A DNA stretch of 64,000 nucleotides, taken from contig NZ_JACHJQ010000004.1 of the NCBI RefSeq assembly GCF_014203735.1, forward strand, positions 558,001 through 622,000. The letters are read 5' to 3'. Below are positions 12,279-19,650 of this stretch, piece after piece. The stretch is from Actinophytocola algeriensis. Lineage in GTDB: Bacteria; Actinomycetota; Actinomycetes; Mycobacteriales; Pseudonocardiaceae. The position numbers and the translations under genes were made by a program. Under the pieces are notes generated by a model. The model made no database searches, was not told the origin of the DNA, and was given only the letters and a program-made list of their open reading frames with translations. The stretch's first letter is position 1. The number at the start of each line of letters is the position of its first letter.

Positions 12279-12773
12279 ATGCGGCCGACAGCCAAGCAGC
12301 TGCAGCAGCTGTGGCAGATGACGAAACTGCCACAGGAGGACGTCCTGTTCACCCCGACCTACGAGTCGGCAGGCAAAGGCCACGACGGAAAGCCGCTCTG
12401 CAACGCGATGATCGCCATGTTCACCGACGAACCCGGTTCGTTCTCGGACATGCACCGCCTGCCCACCGACGAGCTGTGGCACTTCTACCTCGGCGACCCC
12501 GTCGAGCTGCTCCTGCTCCACCCCGACGGCCACGACGAGCTGATCACACTGGGCACCGACGTCCTGGCGGGACAACGAGTGCAGGTGACGGTCCCGGCCG
12601 GCACGTGGATGGGCGCGCGACTACGTCCGGGCGGCGAGTACGGCGTCTACGGCAACACCATGGCCCCGGGCTTCGTCCCGAGTGATTTCGACCCAGGCGA
12701 CCGGACGGAACTGACCAGCCGCTGGCCACACAGAGCCGACCTGATCACCGCCCTGACGAGGCACGCCGGTTGA
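12279..12773 (+). CDS. Cupin_5 (DUF985) family protein
   Basis: 164-residue double-stranded beta-helix protein. The cupin_5 signature is visible: FSDMHRLPTDELWHFYLGDPVELLLL followed by VPAGTWMGARLRPGGEYGVYG. Members of this family are small metal- or sugar-binding cupins of uncertain function. ATG 12279 has a GGAAGAG ribosome site. The last 29 bases overlap the convergent ephD gene. No operon partner. Confidence 0.88.
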   Translation: MRPTAKQLQQLWQMTKLPQEDVLFTPTYESAGKGHDGKPLCNAMIAMFTDEPGSFSDMHRLPTDELWHFYLGDPVELLLLHPDGHDELITLGTDVLAGQRVQVTVPAGTWMGARLRPGGEYGVYGNTMAPGFVPSDFDPGDRTELTSRWPHRADLITALTRHAG

Positions 12774-14415
12774 GCGCGGCAAGAACCGCTCGCGTCATGG
12801 CGGGCGAGACCCGGTTGGCGACAGCACCCAGCTTGGCCTCAGGTGTCACGGGCACGACAGTCCGGTTCTCCCGCACCGCGGCCACGACGGCCGCGGCCAC
12901 CTTCTCGGGCCCGAACCCACGCCGCCGGTAGAACTCGGTGGCCCGAGCCTGCTGAGCCCGCTCGTCCTCGCCGTCCAACCCGGCGAACCGAGTGACAGAG
13001 GTGATGTTGGTGTGCACGAACCCGGGGCAGATCGCACTGACCGCGATCCCGTCGGCGGCCAGCTCACCGGAGAGGCACTGGGCCAACATCAGCACCGCGG
13101 CCTTGGTGGTCCCGTAGGCAGGCAGCGAAGGAAGCGGGAGAAACCCGGCAGCGGAGGCGGTGACGACGACGTTCCCACCTTCGCCCCGGGCGACGAGCGG
13201 CGGCAGGAAGGCGCGCAGGGTGTGGATGACACCCCACAGGTTGACGTCGAGCACACGCTGCCAGTCCTCGACACTGGTGTCGAGAAAGCGACCCGCGACG
13301 GCGACCCCGGCGTTGGCCATGACGATGTCCGGTACTCCGTGCTCGGCGAGCACGTGATCCGCGAGCCGCTGGGTGGCGGACCCGTCGGAAACGTCGAGCT
13401 GAAAAGCACTCCCACCGATCTCCTTGGCGGTGCGGGCGGCGGCATCGAAGTCGATGTCGACGCACAGCACCTCAGCACCCGCCCCGGCGAGCGCGAGAGC
13501 GGTGGCCCGCCCGATCCCACTACCGCCCCCGGTGACAAGAGCAAGCCGACCGGCGAGGGAAGGACGTTCGTCCCCCATGAAGGCCCGCTGAAGCTCACGA
13601 GGAGCGGCGGCCCCGTCAAGGTGCTCGATGAACTCGACAATCATCCGCGCGACGACCCGCGGCTTCTCGCGAACAGCCCAGTGCCCGGCAGCGAGGGGCC
13701 GCCGCCAGAGCCGCTCGACCCACGGATCGGCGGCCTCGAGAATGCCGGGCGTGACGAAGGGATCCTGGGTGAGCGCGAGCTGCTGAACGGGCACCGACGT
13801 TCGCCGAGCCCCAGGCCCGGAGAGCCGCCCAGCCATGTTGGCGCGGTAGAGCTCGACCCCGTTGCGGGCGTCCTTGTAGGTGGCGTGGAACTTCCGCCGG
13901 AGCGGGGGAAGGCGCCACACCAGTTCGGGCGCCAGAGGCACCTGAAACGCGCCGATGTACCAGGAGTGCAGGAGCTGCCGGAGCACCCGGGTCTTGGGCG
14001 CCCGCCGCATCCAGTCCCCGACGTGGTCGAGGTCGGGCCCGGAGATCGAGGTGTAGGAGAGAAAGAGGTCATGCAGAGCGGCATCCGAGACGGCGCCCCA
14101 GGCCTGAATGGACCCCCAGTCATGAGCGACGAGGTGGACAGGCTTGTCGGTAGCGCTGCGCACCACGGCAACGAGGTCCTCGACCAGCCGCGGAATGGCA
14201 TACCCGTCCCGCGACCCAGGCACGGCGGACTCCCCAGCCCCGCGAACGTCATACCGGATCACCCGGAAGCGGCCGACCAGCTCCTGAACAACCCCATCCC
14301 AAACGGACGCATTGTCCGGATACCCGTGCACAAGCACCACAGGAACCCCATCAACAGGCCCATCCTCATAAACAGCAAGCCGAACCCCACCCGACTCCAC
14401 CCACCGTCGACCCAT
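12745..14415 (-). CDS. ephD: EphD-like fused alpha/beta hydrolase (epoxide hydrolase type) and short-chain dehydrogenase
   Basis: 556 residues with two catalytic domains. Residues 1-275 form an epoxide-hydrolase-type alpha/beta hydrolase: oxyanion motif HGYPDN (30-35), nucleophile aspartate D99 in AHDWGS, catalytic histidine H245 in AGHWAV. Residues 285-556 form an SDR with TGGGSGIG (295-302), NAG (368-370), and Y434/K438 in YGTTK. The same fusion exists in mycobacteria as EphD, linked to mycolic-acid metabolism; an equivalent lipid role here is inferred. ATG 14415 is chosen because TACCGT lies exactly six bases upstream, suggesting a leaderless transcript; a longer frame upstream is not protein-like. 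Confidence 0.9.
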   Translation of the reverse strand: MGRRWVESGGVRLAVYEDGPVDGVPVVLVHGYPDNASVWDGVVQELVGRFRVIRYDVRGAGESAVPGSRDGYAIPRLVEDLVAVVRSATDKPVHLVAHDWGSIQAWGAVSDAALHDLFLSYTSISGPDLDHVGDWMRRAPKTRVLRQLLHSWYIGAFQVPLAPELVWRLPPLRRKFHATYKDARNGVELYRANMAGRLSGPGARRTSVPVQQLALTQDPFVTPGILEAADPWVERLWRRPLAAGHWAVREKPRVVARMIVEFIEHLDGAAAPRELQRAFMGDERPSLAGRLALVTGGGSGIGRATALALAGAGAEVLCVDIDFDAAARTAKEIGGSAFQLDVSDGSATQRLADHVLAEHGVPDIVMANAGVAVAGRFLDTSVEDWQRVLDVNLWGVIHTLRAFLPPLVARGEGGNVVVTASAAGFLPLPSLPAYGTTKAAVLMLAQCLSGELAADGIAVSAICPGFVHTNITSVTRFAGLDGEDERAQQARATEFYRRRGFGPEKVAAAVVAAVRENRTVVPVTPEAKLGAVANRVSPAMTRAVLAALNRRASSGR

Positions 14416-14421
14416 GAGGCC

Positions 14422-14427
14422 ACGGTA
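14422..14427 (-). promoter_or_regulatory. -10 box for leaderless ephD
   Basis: TACCGT (TANNNT) on the minus strand, six bases from the ATG, with no ribosome site. This is the normal arrangement for leaderless actinobacterial mRNAs. Confidence 0.5.
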
Positions 14428-14478
14428 GCCGCAACCCCCGAAACCGCATGCGCTAAGCTTCCCGAAGTCGCAAGACGA

Positions 14479-14551
14479 GCCCACGTAGCTCAGGGGATAG
14501 AGCACTGCCCTCCGGAGGCAGGTGTCGCAGGTTCAAATCCTGCCGTGGGCG
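14479..14551 (+). tRNA. tRNA-Arg (anticodon CCG)
   Basis: Complete cloverleaf read by eye. Acceptor stem GCCCACG/CGTGGGC (14479-14485 with 14544-14550), D arm, anticodon stem CTGCC/GGCAG (14505-14509 with 14517-14521), loop CTCCGGA with anticodon CCG at 14512-14514, T stem GCAGG/CCTGC with TTCAAAT loop, discriminator G at 14551. The 3' CCA is not encoded. Reads the CGG arginine codon, which is common in such genomes. tRNA genes of this type are frequent integration sites. Confidence 0.97.
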
Positions 14552-14977
14552 CCCATCTCCCATCCGGGATCTCGGCCTCTGACCAGGCCAAACTCTCTCC
14601 CAAGTGATCATGGCCTGTCCGGTCGTGTCCGGCTCTCCACGGACATTCATGGACAGCTGTGTTTCCCGGCGTCCTGTGCGTGCTGCCCTGCCTTGTGAGT
14701 AGTCCAGTGATGTCACGGCCGTGAATGTCACGGTGCCGACGTCCTCGACGTCGAAGGTGTAGGCGAACGGGAACGTGACGGACAGTCGACGACTACAGAC
14801 GCGCCGGTACGGATTCGCCGACGAGAGCCGAGGTGGCGCCGACGGTACGGGTGAGGTGCGCGCAGCGCCGTGTCAGGCTTCTCGTAACGGCGAAGTTCAC
14901 GACCGCGGGGCTGATGCGGCGTCCGTCCCAGGGGATGCATTTCTCGCTTCGAATGCGGCTCTGTAGGAGAGGTCAGC
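14552..14977. other. 426-bp region downstream of tRNA-Arg, no clear gene
   Basis: No convincing complete gene. A minus-strand frame around 14690-14790 reads like a fragment of a real protein (FAYTFDVEDVGTVTFTAVTS) and is open into the tRNA. Base use is more mixed than in neighbouring genes. Sitting directly 3' of a tRNA, it may be the scar of an excised or decayed integrative element. No integrase remnant or repeated tRNA 3' end was seen in the window. Confidence 0.45.
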
Positions 14978-15469
14978 ATGAGCGTCAGGAATTCCCGGCG
15001 GCGGGTTCGGGTGGTCGGCGCCGTCGGGTTGGCGGTATTGGTAGTGGTCGCCGCGACTCTGGTGATCGTGTTGTCCGGTGGCGGGTCTGACGGCGGTCCG
15101 CCGCCTACGTCTGCGGCGGAGCGGTGTCGGGCCGCGGGTGGGTATCCGGAGGTCCAGGTGGATTTCGTCAACGCCACAGCGGACGACGCGATGCGCCTGG
15201 CGGCGCGGACACTGCGCGACGATCCACGGGTCGCGGAGATCGGCGAGCGGTCTCGGGAGCAGACCTACGACCGGTTCAAGAAGCTCTACGCCGACAAGCC
15301 CGAGATGCTCGAGGCAGCGCGGCTGGAAGCCATGCCGGCGTCGCTGATGATCCGGCCGGCCGACGACGTCTCCCCGGAGCGGCTCGCGGACGACCTTCGT
15401 GCCGAACTGACCACCGCGGACAGGGTCGACGCCCTTCCCTGCGTCAGGGCGGCGCCACCGAGCCAGTAG
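14978..15469 (+). CDS. Membrane-anchored stand-alone FtsX extracellular-domain-like protein
   Basis: 163 residues: short basic N-terminus, one transmembrane helix (about 10-33, VVGAVGLAVLVVVAATLVIVL), a Gly/Pro linker, then a domain (about 50-155) resembling the extracellular domain of the cell-division ABC protein FtsX. Visible similarities are VQVDFVNATADDAMRLAARTLRDDP near its start and EQTYDRFKKLYADKPEML followed by EAMPASLMIRP. In FtsX this domain controls peptidoglycan hydrolases; here the permease part is absent. ATG 14978 follows a strong AGGAGAGG. It could titrate or regulate a cell-wall hydrolase partner; this is inference. Confidence 0.78.
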   Translation: MSVRNSRRRVRVVGAVGLAVLVVVAATLVIVLSGGGSDGGPPPTSAAERCRAAGGYPEVQVDFVNATADDAMRLAARTLRDDPRVAEIGERSREQTYDRFKKLYADKPEMLEAARLEAMPASLMIRPADDVSPERLADDLRAELTTADRVDALPCVRAAPPSQ

Positions 15470-15476
15470 GGCTTTG

Positions 15477-16058
15477 TCAGGTGCGGGCGTCGCTCGGCGT
15501 TCGGGGTGTGGCGCTGTGGATGGTGAGGACGGTGGCCGCCGCGAAGAGGGTGCCGCCGATGACGTCTGTCAGGTAGTGGTAGCCCAGGCCGATCATGCCG
15601 ATCGTGACGCCCGCCAGTAGTGCCGCGCCCGCCACGGCGGTGACCGTTCTTGCCGTGCCGTTGAACAGAACCAGCATCACCACGAGTGTCGCGACCATGC
15701 TCACCGTGTGGCCGCTGGGGTAGACGAGTGTGTCGTCCTTCCACCGGTCGAACAGGGGCTTCAGCAGCCACGTGTTCGCCGCCACCGCGATGGCCGGAGC
15801 CAGTGCCGCGAACAGTGCGTCCCTCGGTCTCGACGTGTGCAGGCACCAGGCGACCAGCAGTGCCAGCACCGGCAGCAGCACGTACGGCTCTGTCGGTAGG
15901 ACCAGGGCACGCAACAGTCCGGGTGGCCATCCGGTGATCGCCGAGTCGGCCGTCTCGTCGATGTCGCTGGGACCTCGGTCCCCCGCGAAGGCGAGTCCCA
16001 ACGCGACGGTGAGGAGGGCGCAGGTGACGGCGAGGATCGTCGGTTGGCGGGAGCGCAC
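15477..16058 (-). CDS. PAP2-family membrane phosphatase
   Basis: 193-residue integral membrane protein with about five or six hydrophobic segments. Phosphatidic-acid-phosphatase-type motifs are present: KPLFDRWK (motif 1, weaker than KxxxxxxRP), PSGHT (motif 2, about 116-120), and YHYLTDVIGG (motif 3, with catalytic His and Asp). Likely dephosphorylates lipid phosphates or polyprenyl pyrophosphates on the outer membrane face. GTG 16058 is exactly six bases from TACGGT, suggesting leaderless transcription. Divergent from the gene at 16121 and convergent with the FtsX-domain gene. Confidence 0.88.
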   Translation of the reverse strand: MRSRQPTILAVTCALLTVALGLAFAGDRGPSDIDETADSAITGWPPGLLRALVLPTEPYVLLPVLALLVAWCLHTSRPRDALFAALAPAIAVAANTWLLKPLFDRWKDDTLVYPSGHTVSMVATLVVMLVLFNGTARTVTAVAGAALLAGVTIGMIGLGYHYLTDVIGGTLFAAATVLTIHSATPRTPSDART

Positions 16059-16064
16059 AAGGTG

Positions 16065-16114
16065 ACCGTAACGCGGGCTCGTCCGGGGATCATGTCGGTG
16101 CGCATTGCTAGTTT
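16065..16114. promoter_or_regulatory. Back-to-back leaderless promoters
   Basis: Minus-strand TACGGT (16065-16070) ends six bases from GTG 16058, and plus-strand TAGTTT (16109-16114) ends six bases before GTG 16121. Neither gene has a ribosome site. Both fit TANNNT leaderless promoters sharing one 62-bp divergent region. Confidence 0.5.
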
Positions 16115-16120
16115 GGTGCC

Positions 16121-17188
16121 GTGACCGTGGTGGGGGCGTGTGAGGACGAGGACTACTGGCCGGAGTTCGGCACGCTCCTCGTGAGCGATGACGGTGCTCA
16201 CGAGGGGAGCGGGCCGTTCAGCCGGCAGGATACGAGGGTGCAGCCGTGCGGCACGATCGTCCGCACCGGGCACGGCTGGCTCGAGGGAGCGGCCGGTGAC
16301 GGACCGCATGTCGTGCGCATGGAGGTGCACGACGCGGCGCCCGGCGACGATTCCTCCGAGTGGGAGGACGTCGTCGAGATCCCTTACCGGAGCCTGTCGG
16401 GAAAGGTCGGTCTCGGGTATGTGACCGGCGGGTTCTGCGGGGACGTGTGCACGCTTCCCGCCGCGGGTGCCTACCGCGTTCGGGCGGCCCGGCGGCAGCT
16501 GGCCGAGGACGACGCGGATGACCTGTGGCTGCTGCGTTTCTGGCCCGCGGAGCCGAGTCCGCCGCGGTGGTTCCGGCGCCGTGCCGCCGCGGTGCCGCCA
16601 CCCGATCCGGGGTGGCGCACGTTGTTCGGCTACGGCGTCACCGATCTGCTGTGGGGGCTGTGGGCGGCCCGGGACGACACCGGGGGCACGACGACAGCGG
16701 CGTTGCTGCGGTGGGGCGAACAGCACGGGCGCTCAACGACCTGGCTGGACGAACCGTTGCCCGCGCCCGGTCCGCACGAGCTGGACCCGGCTGACGTCGC
16801 CCGGCAGGTCGGGTGTCCCGTGCCTGCCACGTTGGGCGGCATGCTGGACCTGTTCGTCGCCGCCGGGGTGCTGGCCGACGACGGCGGTTACCGCGAACCG
16901 AGTGTGACGCCCAATCCCGAGGACGTGCTCGAACTGCCGGTGGAGCGCAGGTCGCGGCTGATCGAACAACGCGACCTCGACCGCTTCCGCTCCTTCGCCG
17001 CCGACCTGGTGTCCGTGGTGATGTGGGGCGGGACGGAGCAGACGCTCGCCGGTCTCGCCGAGCGCACTCTCGTCGCGCGGGAGGACGTTCGTGCCACGCT
17101 CGAGTGGGCCGCGCGTGGCGACCTGCTGCACATCGCGGGCCCACTCGACGGGCAGTTCGTCACAGAGGTTGGACCCAGTACGGGTTGA
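16121..17188 (+). CDS. Hypothetical protein (355 aa)
   Basis: No family recognised with confidence. Residues 1-150 are beta-rich and acidic (DDGAHEGSGPF, VVRMEVHDAAPGDDSSEWEDVVEIPYRS), like an immunity or interaction domain. The remainder is helical, with a possible winged-helix-like end (LAGLAERTLVAREDVRATLEWAARGDLLHI). There is no signal peptide or membrane segment. GTG 16121 is supported by a leaderless -10 six bases upstream. The 3' end overlaps the convergent secreted-protein gene by 29 bases. Codon use is normal for the genome. Confidence 0.75.
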   Translation: MTVVGACEDEDYWPEFGTLLVSDDGAHEGSGPFSRQDTRVQPCGTIVRTGHGWLEGAAGDGPHVVRMEVHDAAPGDDSSEWEDVVEIPYRSLSGKVGLGYVTGGFCGDVCTLPAAGAYRVRAARRQLAEDDADDLWLLRFWPAEPSPPRWFRRRAAAVPPPDPGWRTLFGYGVTDLLWGLWAARDDTGGTTTAALLRWGEQHGRSTTWLDEPLPAPGPHELDPADVARQVGCPVPATLGGMLDLFVAAGVLADDGGYREPSVTPNPEDVLELPVERRSRLIEQRDLDRFRSFAADLVSVVMWGGTEQTLAGLAERTLVAREDVRATLEWAARGDLLHIAGPLDGQFVTEVGPSTG

Positions 17189-18221
17189 CGGTCATGGTGC
17201 CGTTGGCGGCCGCGCCGGTGAATGTGCCGGAGGTGGCGGTCGACAGGGTGTACCAGGAGTCGACGTAGTCCGGGTCGTCGGTCCACCAGTCGTCCGGGAT
17301 GGCGTTCAGGATCGCGTTCACCAGCGGGATGTACGCGCCGCCGTCGATGATCGTCAGCAGTGCCTGGCTCAGTGCCAGTGCCAGTTCGCGGTAGTTGGTG
17401 CCGCCGTCCTCCTCCATCAGCACCAGGTCGGCGAGGTTGTACTTGTACGCCGAGAAGTGGACCAGCAGCTGGCCCGGGTAGTACGTGGTGCCGTCGTGGT
17501 CCAGGTACGGCATCTCGGCCGTGTCGACCTTGACCTTGCCGTCCTGGCCGAAGCCGGCCGCGATGGCGAAGATCTCGGCGCCGCCCTTGTGCCACGGCTC
17601 CTTGTCGTCGTTCAGCCGAATGGACGTGACCTGCGTGGCCCAGTAGCCCGCCGCGGCGCGGACGGTCGCGGCCTGGCCGTGCGCGGACAGGGTCGCGTCG
17701 ACCACCTTCATGCCCATCGCTACTGCCTTCGCGGTGTCCACTTCGACCAGGTACACCGGGCGCGTGGGCACGGTGTCCGGGTCCAGCGGGACCGGGCGGG
17801 CGGCCCGGTCGTAGGCGGTCACGCTGGTCACCGTGTCGTCGCTGGGGGAGGACGCCACCAGCGGCGCGACGCCGCGGCGCAGTGCCGGGACCATGCCGGG
17901 GTCCGCCAGCCGGACGGTCAGCAGGGACGTGCCGTCCGGTGGCAGGCCCTTCGCGGACAGGACGGCGCGGTTCGCGGCGCGGACGGCCCGGCCGAGTGCG
18001 CTGTTCTCCGGCGCTCTGGCCAGGTTCACCGCGCGGTCGGCGGTCGCGGGCAGCAGGTTCCCCGCCTCGGGGGCGAACTCGCCGGCCAGTTGCCGGGCCA
18101 GGTGGTCGGTGACCTCAGCGACCGAGTCGGGCGCGGGCTCGGCGTTGGCCATCGGGGCCGCGAGCACGCCGACGGCGACCACGGCCGCGCCGAGCGAGGT
18201 GAGTAGACGTGACGACAGCAC
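17160..18221 (-). CDS. Secreted protein, possibly DUF3103 family
   Basis: 353 residues with a Sec signal peptide (TSLGAAVVAVGVLAAPMANA, cleavage after ANA about 27). Mature part: a helical N-terminal half (PDSVAEVTDHLARQLAGEF) and a mixed C-terminal half containing LNDDKEPWHKGGAEIFAIAAGF, YYPGQLLVHFSAY and MEEDGGTNYRELA. This pattern is reminiscent of DUF3103, assigned here with only moderate confidence. No catalytic motif is evident. GTG 18221 follows an AGGAGG site. Divergent from an M23 peptidase gene. Confidence 0.8.
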   Translation of the reverse strand: MLSSRLLTSLGAAVVAVGVLAAPMANAEPAPDSVAEVTDHLARQLAGEFAPEAGNLLPATADRAVNLARAPENSALGRAVRAANRAVLSAKGLPPDGTSLLTVRLADPGMVPALRRGVAPLVASSPSDDTVTSVTAYDRAARPVPLDPDTVPTRPVYLVEVDTAKAVAMGMKVVDATLSAHGQAATVRAAAGYWATQVTSIRLNDDKEPWHKGGAEIFAIAAGFGQDGKVKVDTAEMPYLDHDGTTYYPGQLLVHFSAYKYNLADLVLMEEDGGTNYRELALALSQALLTIIDGGAYIPLVNAILNAIPDDWWTDDPDYVDSWYTLSTATSGTFTGAAANGTMTVNPYWVQPL

Positions 18222-18455
18222 GGGTCGTGCCTCCTTCAGCCCTCGTGCAGGGTGGGGGAGGGCCGACAGAAAGTAGACGAACCTTCACGTTCCGCTGTCA
18301 ACCCGGCAGGGCCGGATGCGGCCACTGGACGGCGAGAATGCGGCCGGATGGACAGCGACACGTCGCTCGCGATCGGACGGTTGGCGGGTGACGGCGCGGT
18401 CTGTGATCTCAAGACTCGAAGGTGGCATCCCTTCAACCCTGCGGAGGAATCCACC

Positions 18456-19598
18456 ATGATCAGGAAACTGCTCACCGGCGCCGCACTGGCGTGTGCGGTG
18501 GCGACGACGGCCGTGTCACCCGCGGCCGCCGCGCCACCGGAGAACCTGGCGGCCGCCGTGACGGACTCGGTGCTGGCGCGGTCCGGCGCGTCGGCCACCG
18601 CGCCGATCGTCACCCCGACCCGGGAGGCGGCGGGCTGGGCGTTCGGCACCGTCGTGCTCCCCACCGGCACCGACAAGGACGACCACCCCGATGGCTGGTT
18701 GTTCGTCGCCGAACGCACCGGCTCGGAGTGGCGGGTGGCGCTCGATGGCGAGGCCGCGTTCGCCGAGCTGGCCGGGCGCGCACCAGTGGTCAGGTCCGGC
18801 GAGCGGGACCGGCTCGCCGCACTGGACGGACGGCTGGAAGTCAAGGCGGGCAACGACTTCCGCACCGGCATGGCCCTGCCGTACGCGGTCGGGCAGAGCT
18901 GGTACATGTACGGCGGGCCGCACGGCTGGTCCGGCACGCCGACGCCGTGGAGCTCACTCGACCTCGCCGGTGGTGACCAGCGGGTGCTGGCCGCGCGGGC
19001 GGGCACCGCGTACACGATGTGCACCGGCTGGCTGCGGGTCATCCACGACCGCGGCTACTCGACCGACTACTACCACCTGTGGAACAACATCTATGTGGAC
19101 GGCGCGTCCGTCAGCCAGGGCACGTTCCTCGGCAACACCGGCACGGACGTCACGTGCGGCGGCTCCGCGTCCGGCAGGCACGTGCACTTCGCGTTGCGGC
19201 AGAACAGCGCGTACGTCGGCATCGCCGACCACGGCATCGGCAAGTGGGTGCCGCAGAACGGTGGCGCCGCCTACCAGGGCTCGGCGCTGCACGGCAGCAC
19301 CCGCGTCGGCGCGGGCGGCGCGCTGTACAACTACGGCGCCCTCGGCTTCACCCAGGGTGTGATCGACTCGAACGGCGGCGGTGCCGTGAACAAGCGGTCC
19401 GGACCGGGCACCGGCTACGGCGTGGTCGGGTCCGTGGCGGACGGCGCGACCGTCAGCGTTTCCTGTTCCGCCAACGGAACGACGCACACGGGCCGGTGGG
19501 GGACCACCAGCCTGTGGAACCGGTTGACCGACGGCACGTGGGTCACCGACGCGTTCATGTGGACGGGCGTGAACGGCGCCGTCAACGGCACCTGCTGA
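18456..19598 (+). CDS. Secreted M23 (LasA/lysostaphin-type) peptidase with C-terminal SH3-like domain
   Basis: 380 residues. Sec signal (LLTGAALACAVATTAVSPAAA, about 4-25). Residues about 130-260 form an M23 zinc endopeptidase: first ligand pair in GGPHGWSGTPTPWSSLDLA (His and Asp) and the HVH motif in SGRHVHFALR. Residues about 300-380 form an SH3b-like cell-wall module (VNKRSGPGTGYGVVGSVADG...WVTDAFMW). It likely cleaves peptide cross-links or interpeptides in peptidoglycan outside the cell. ATG 18456 has GGAGGAA; an upstream in-frame extension to 18252 lacks a signal and is rejected. Followed by a strong terminator. Confidence 0.92.
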   Translation: MIRKLLTGAALACAVATTAVSPAAAAPPENLAAAVTDSVLARSGASATAPIVTPTREAAGWAFGTVVLPTGTDKDDHPDGWLFVAERTGSEWRVALDGEAAFAELAGRAPVVRSGERDRLAALDGRLEVKAGNDFRTGMALPYAVGQSWYMYGGPHGWSGTPTPWSSLDLAGGDQRVLAARAGTAYTMCTGWLRVIHDRGYSTDYYHLWNNIYVDGASVSQGTFLGNTGTDVTCGGSASGRHVHFALRQNSAYVGIADHGIGKWVPQNGGAAYQGSALHGSTRVGAGGALYNYGALGFTQGVIDSNGGGAVNKRSGPGTGYGVVGSVADGATVSVSCSANGTTHTGRWGTTSLWNRLTDGTWVTDAFMWTGVNGAVNGTC

Positions 19599-19605
19599 GA
19601 CGGGA

Positions 19606-19636
19606 ACGGCCGGGCGGACAAGGTCCGCCCGGCCGT
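19606..19636. terminator. Hairpin terminator after the M23 peptidase
   Basis: Perfect 14-bp stem ACGGCCGGGCGGAC (19606-19619) with GTCCGCCCGGCCGT (19623-19636), three-base loop. It lies between convergent genes, so it can serve both. Confidence 0.85.
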
Positions 19637-19650
19637 GATCCCTTGTGACG

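Noticed and set aside
14453-14731. 92-codon minus-strand ORF crossing tRNA-Arg
   Set aside because: Its RPRQDLNLRHLPPEG segment is the classic false translation of tRNA antisense sequence.
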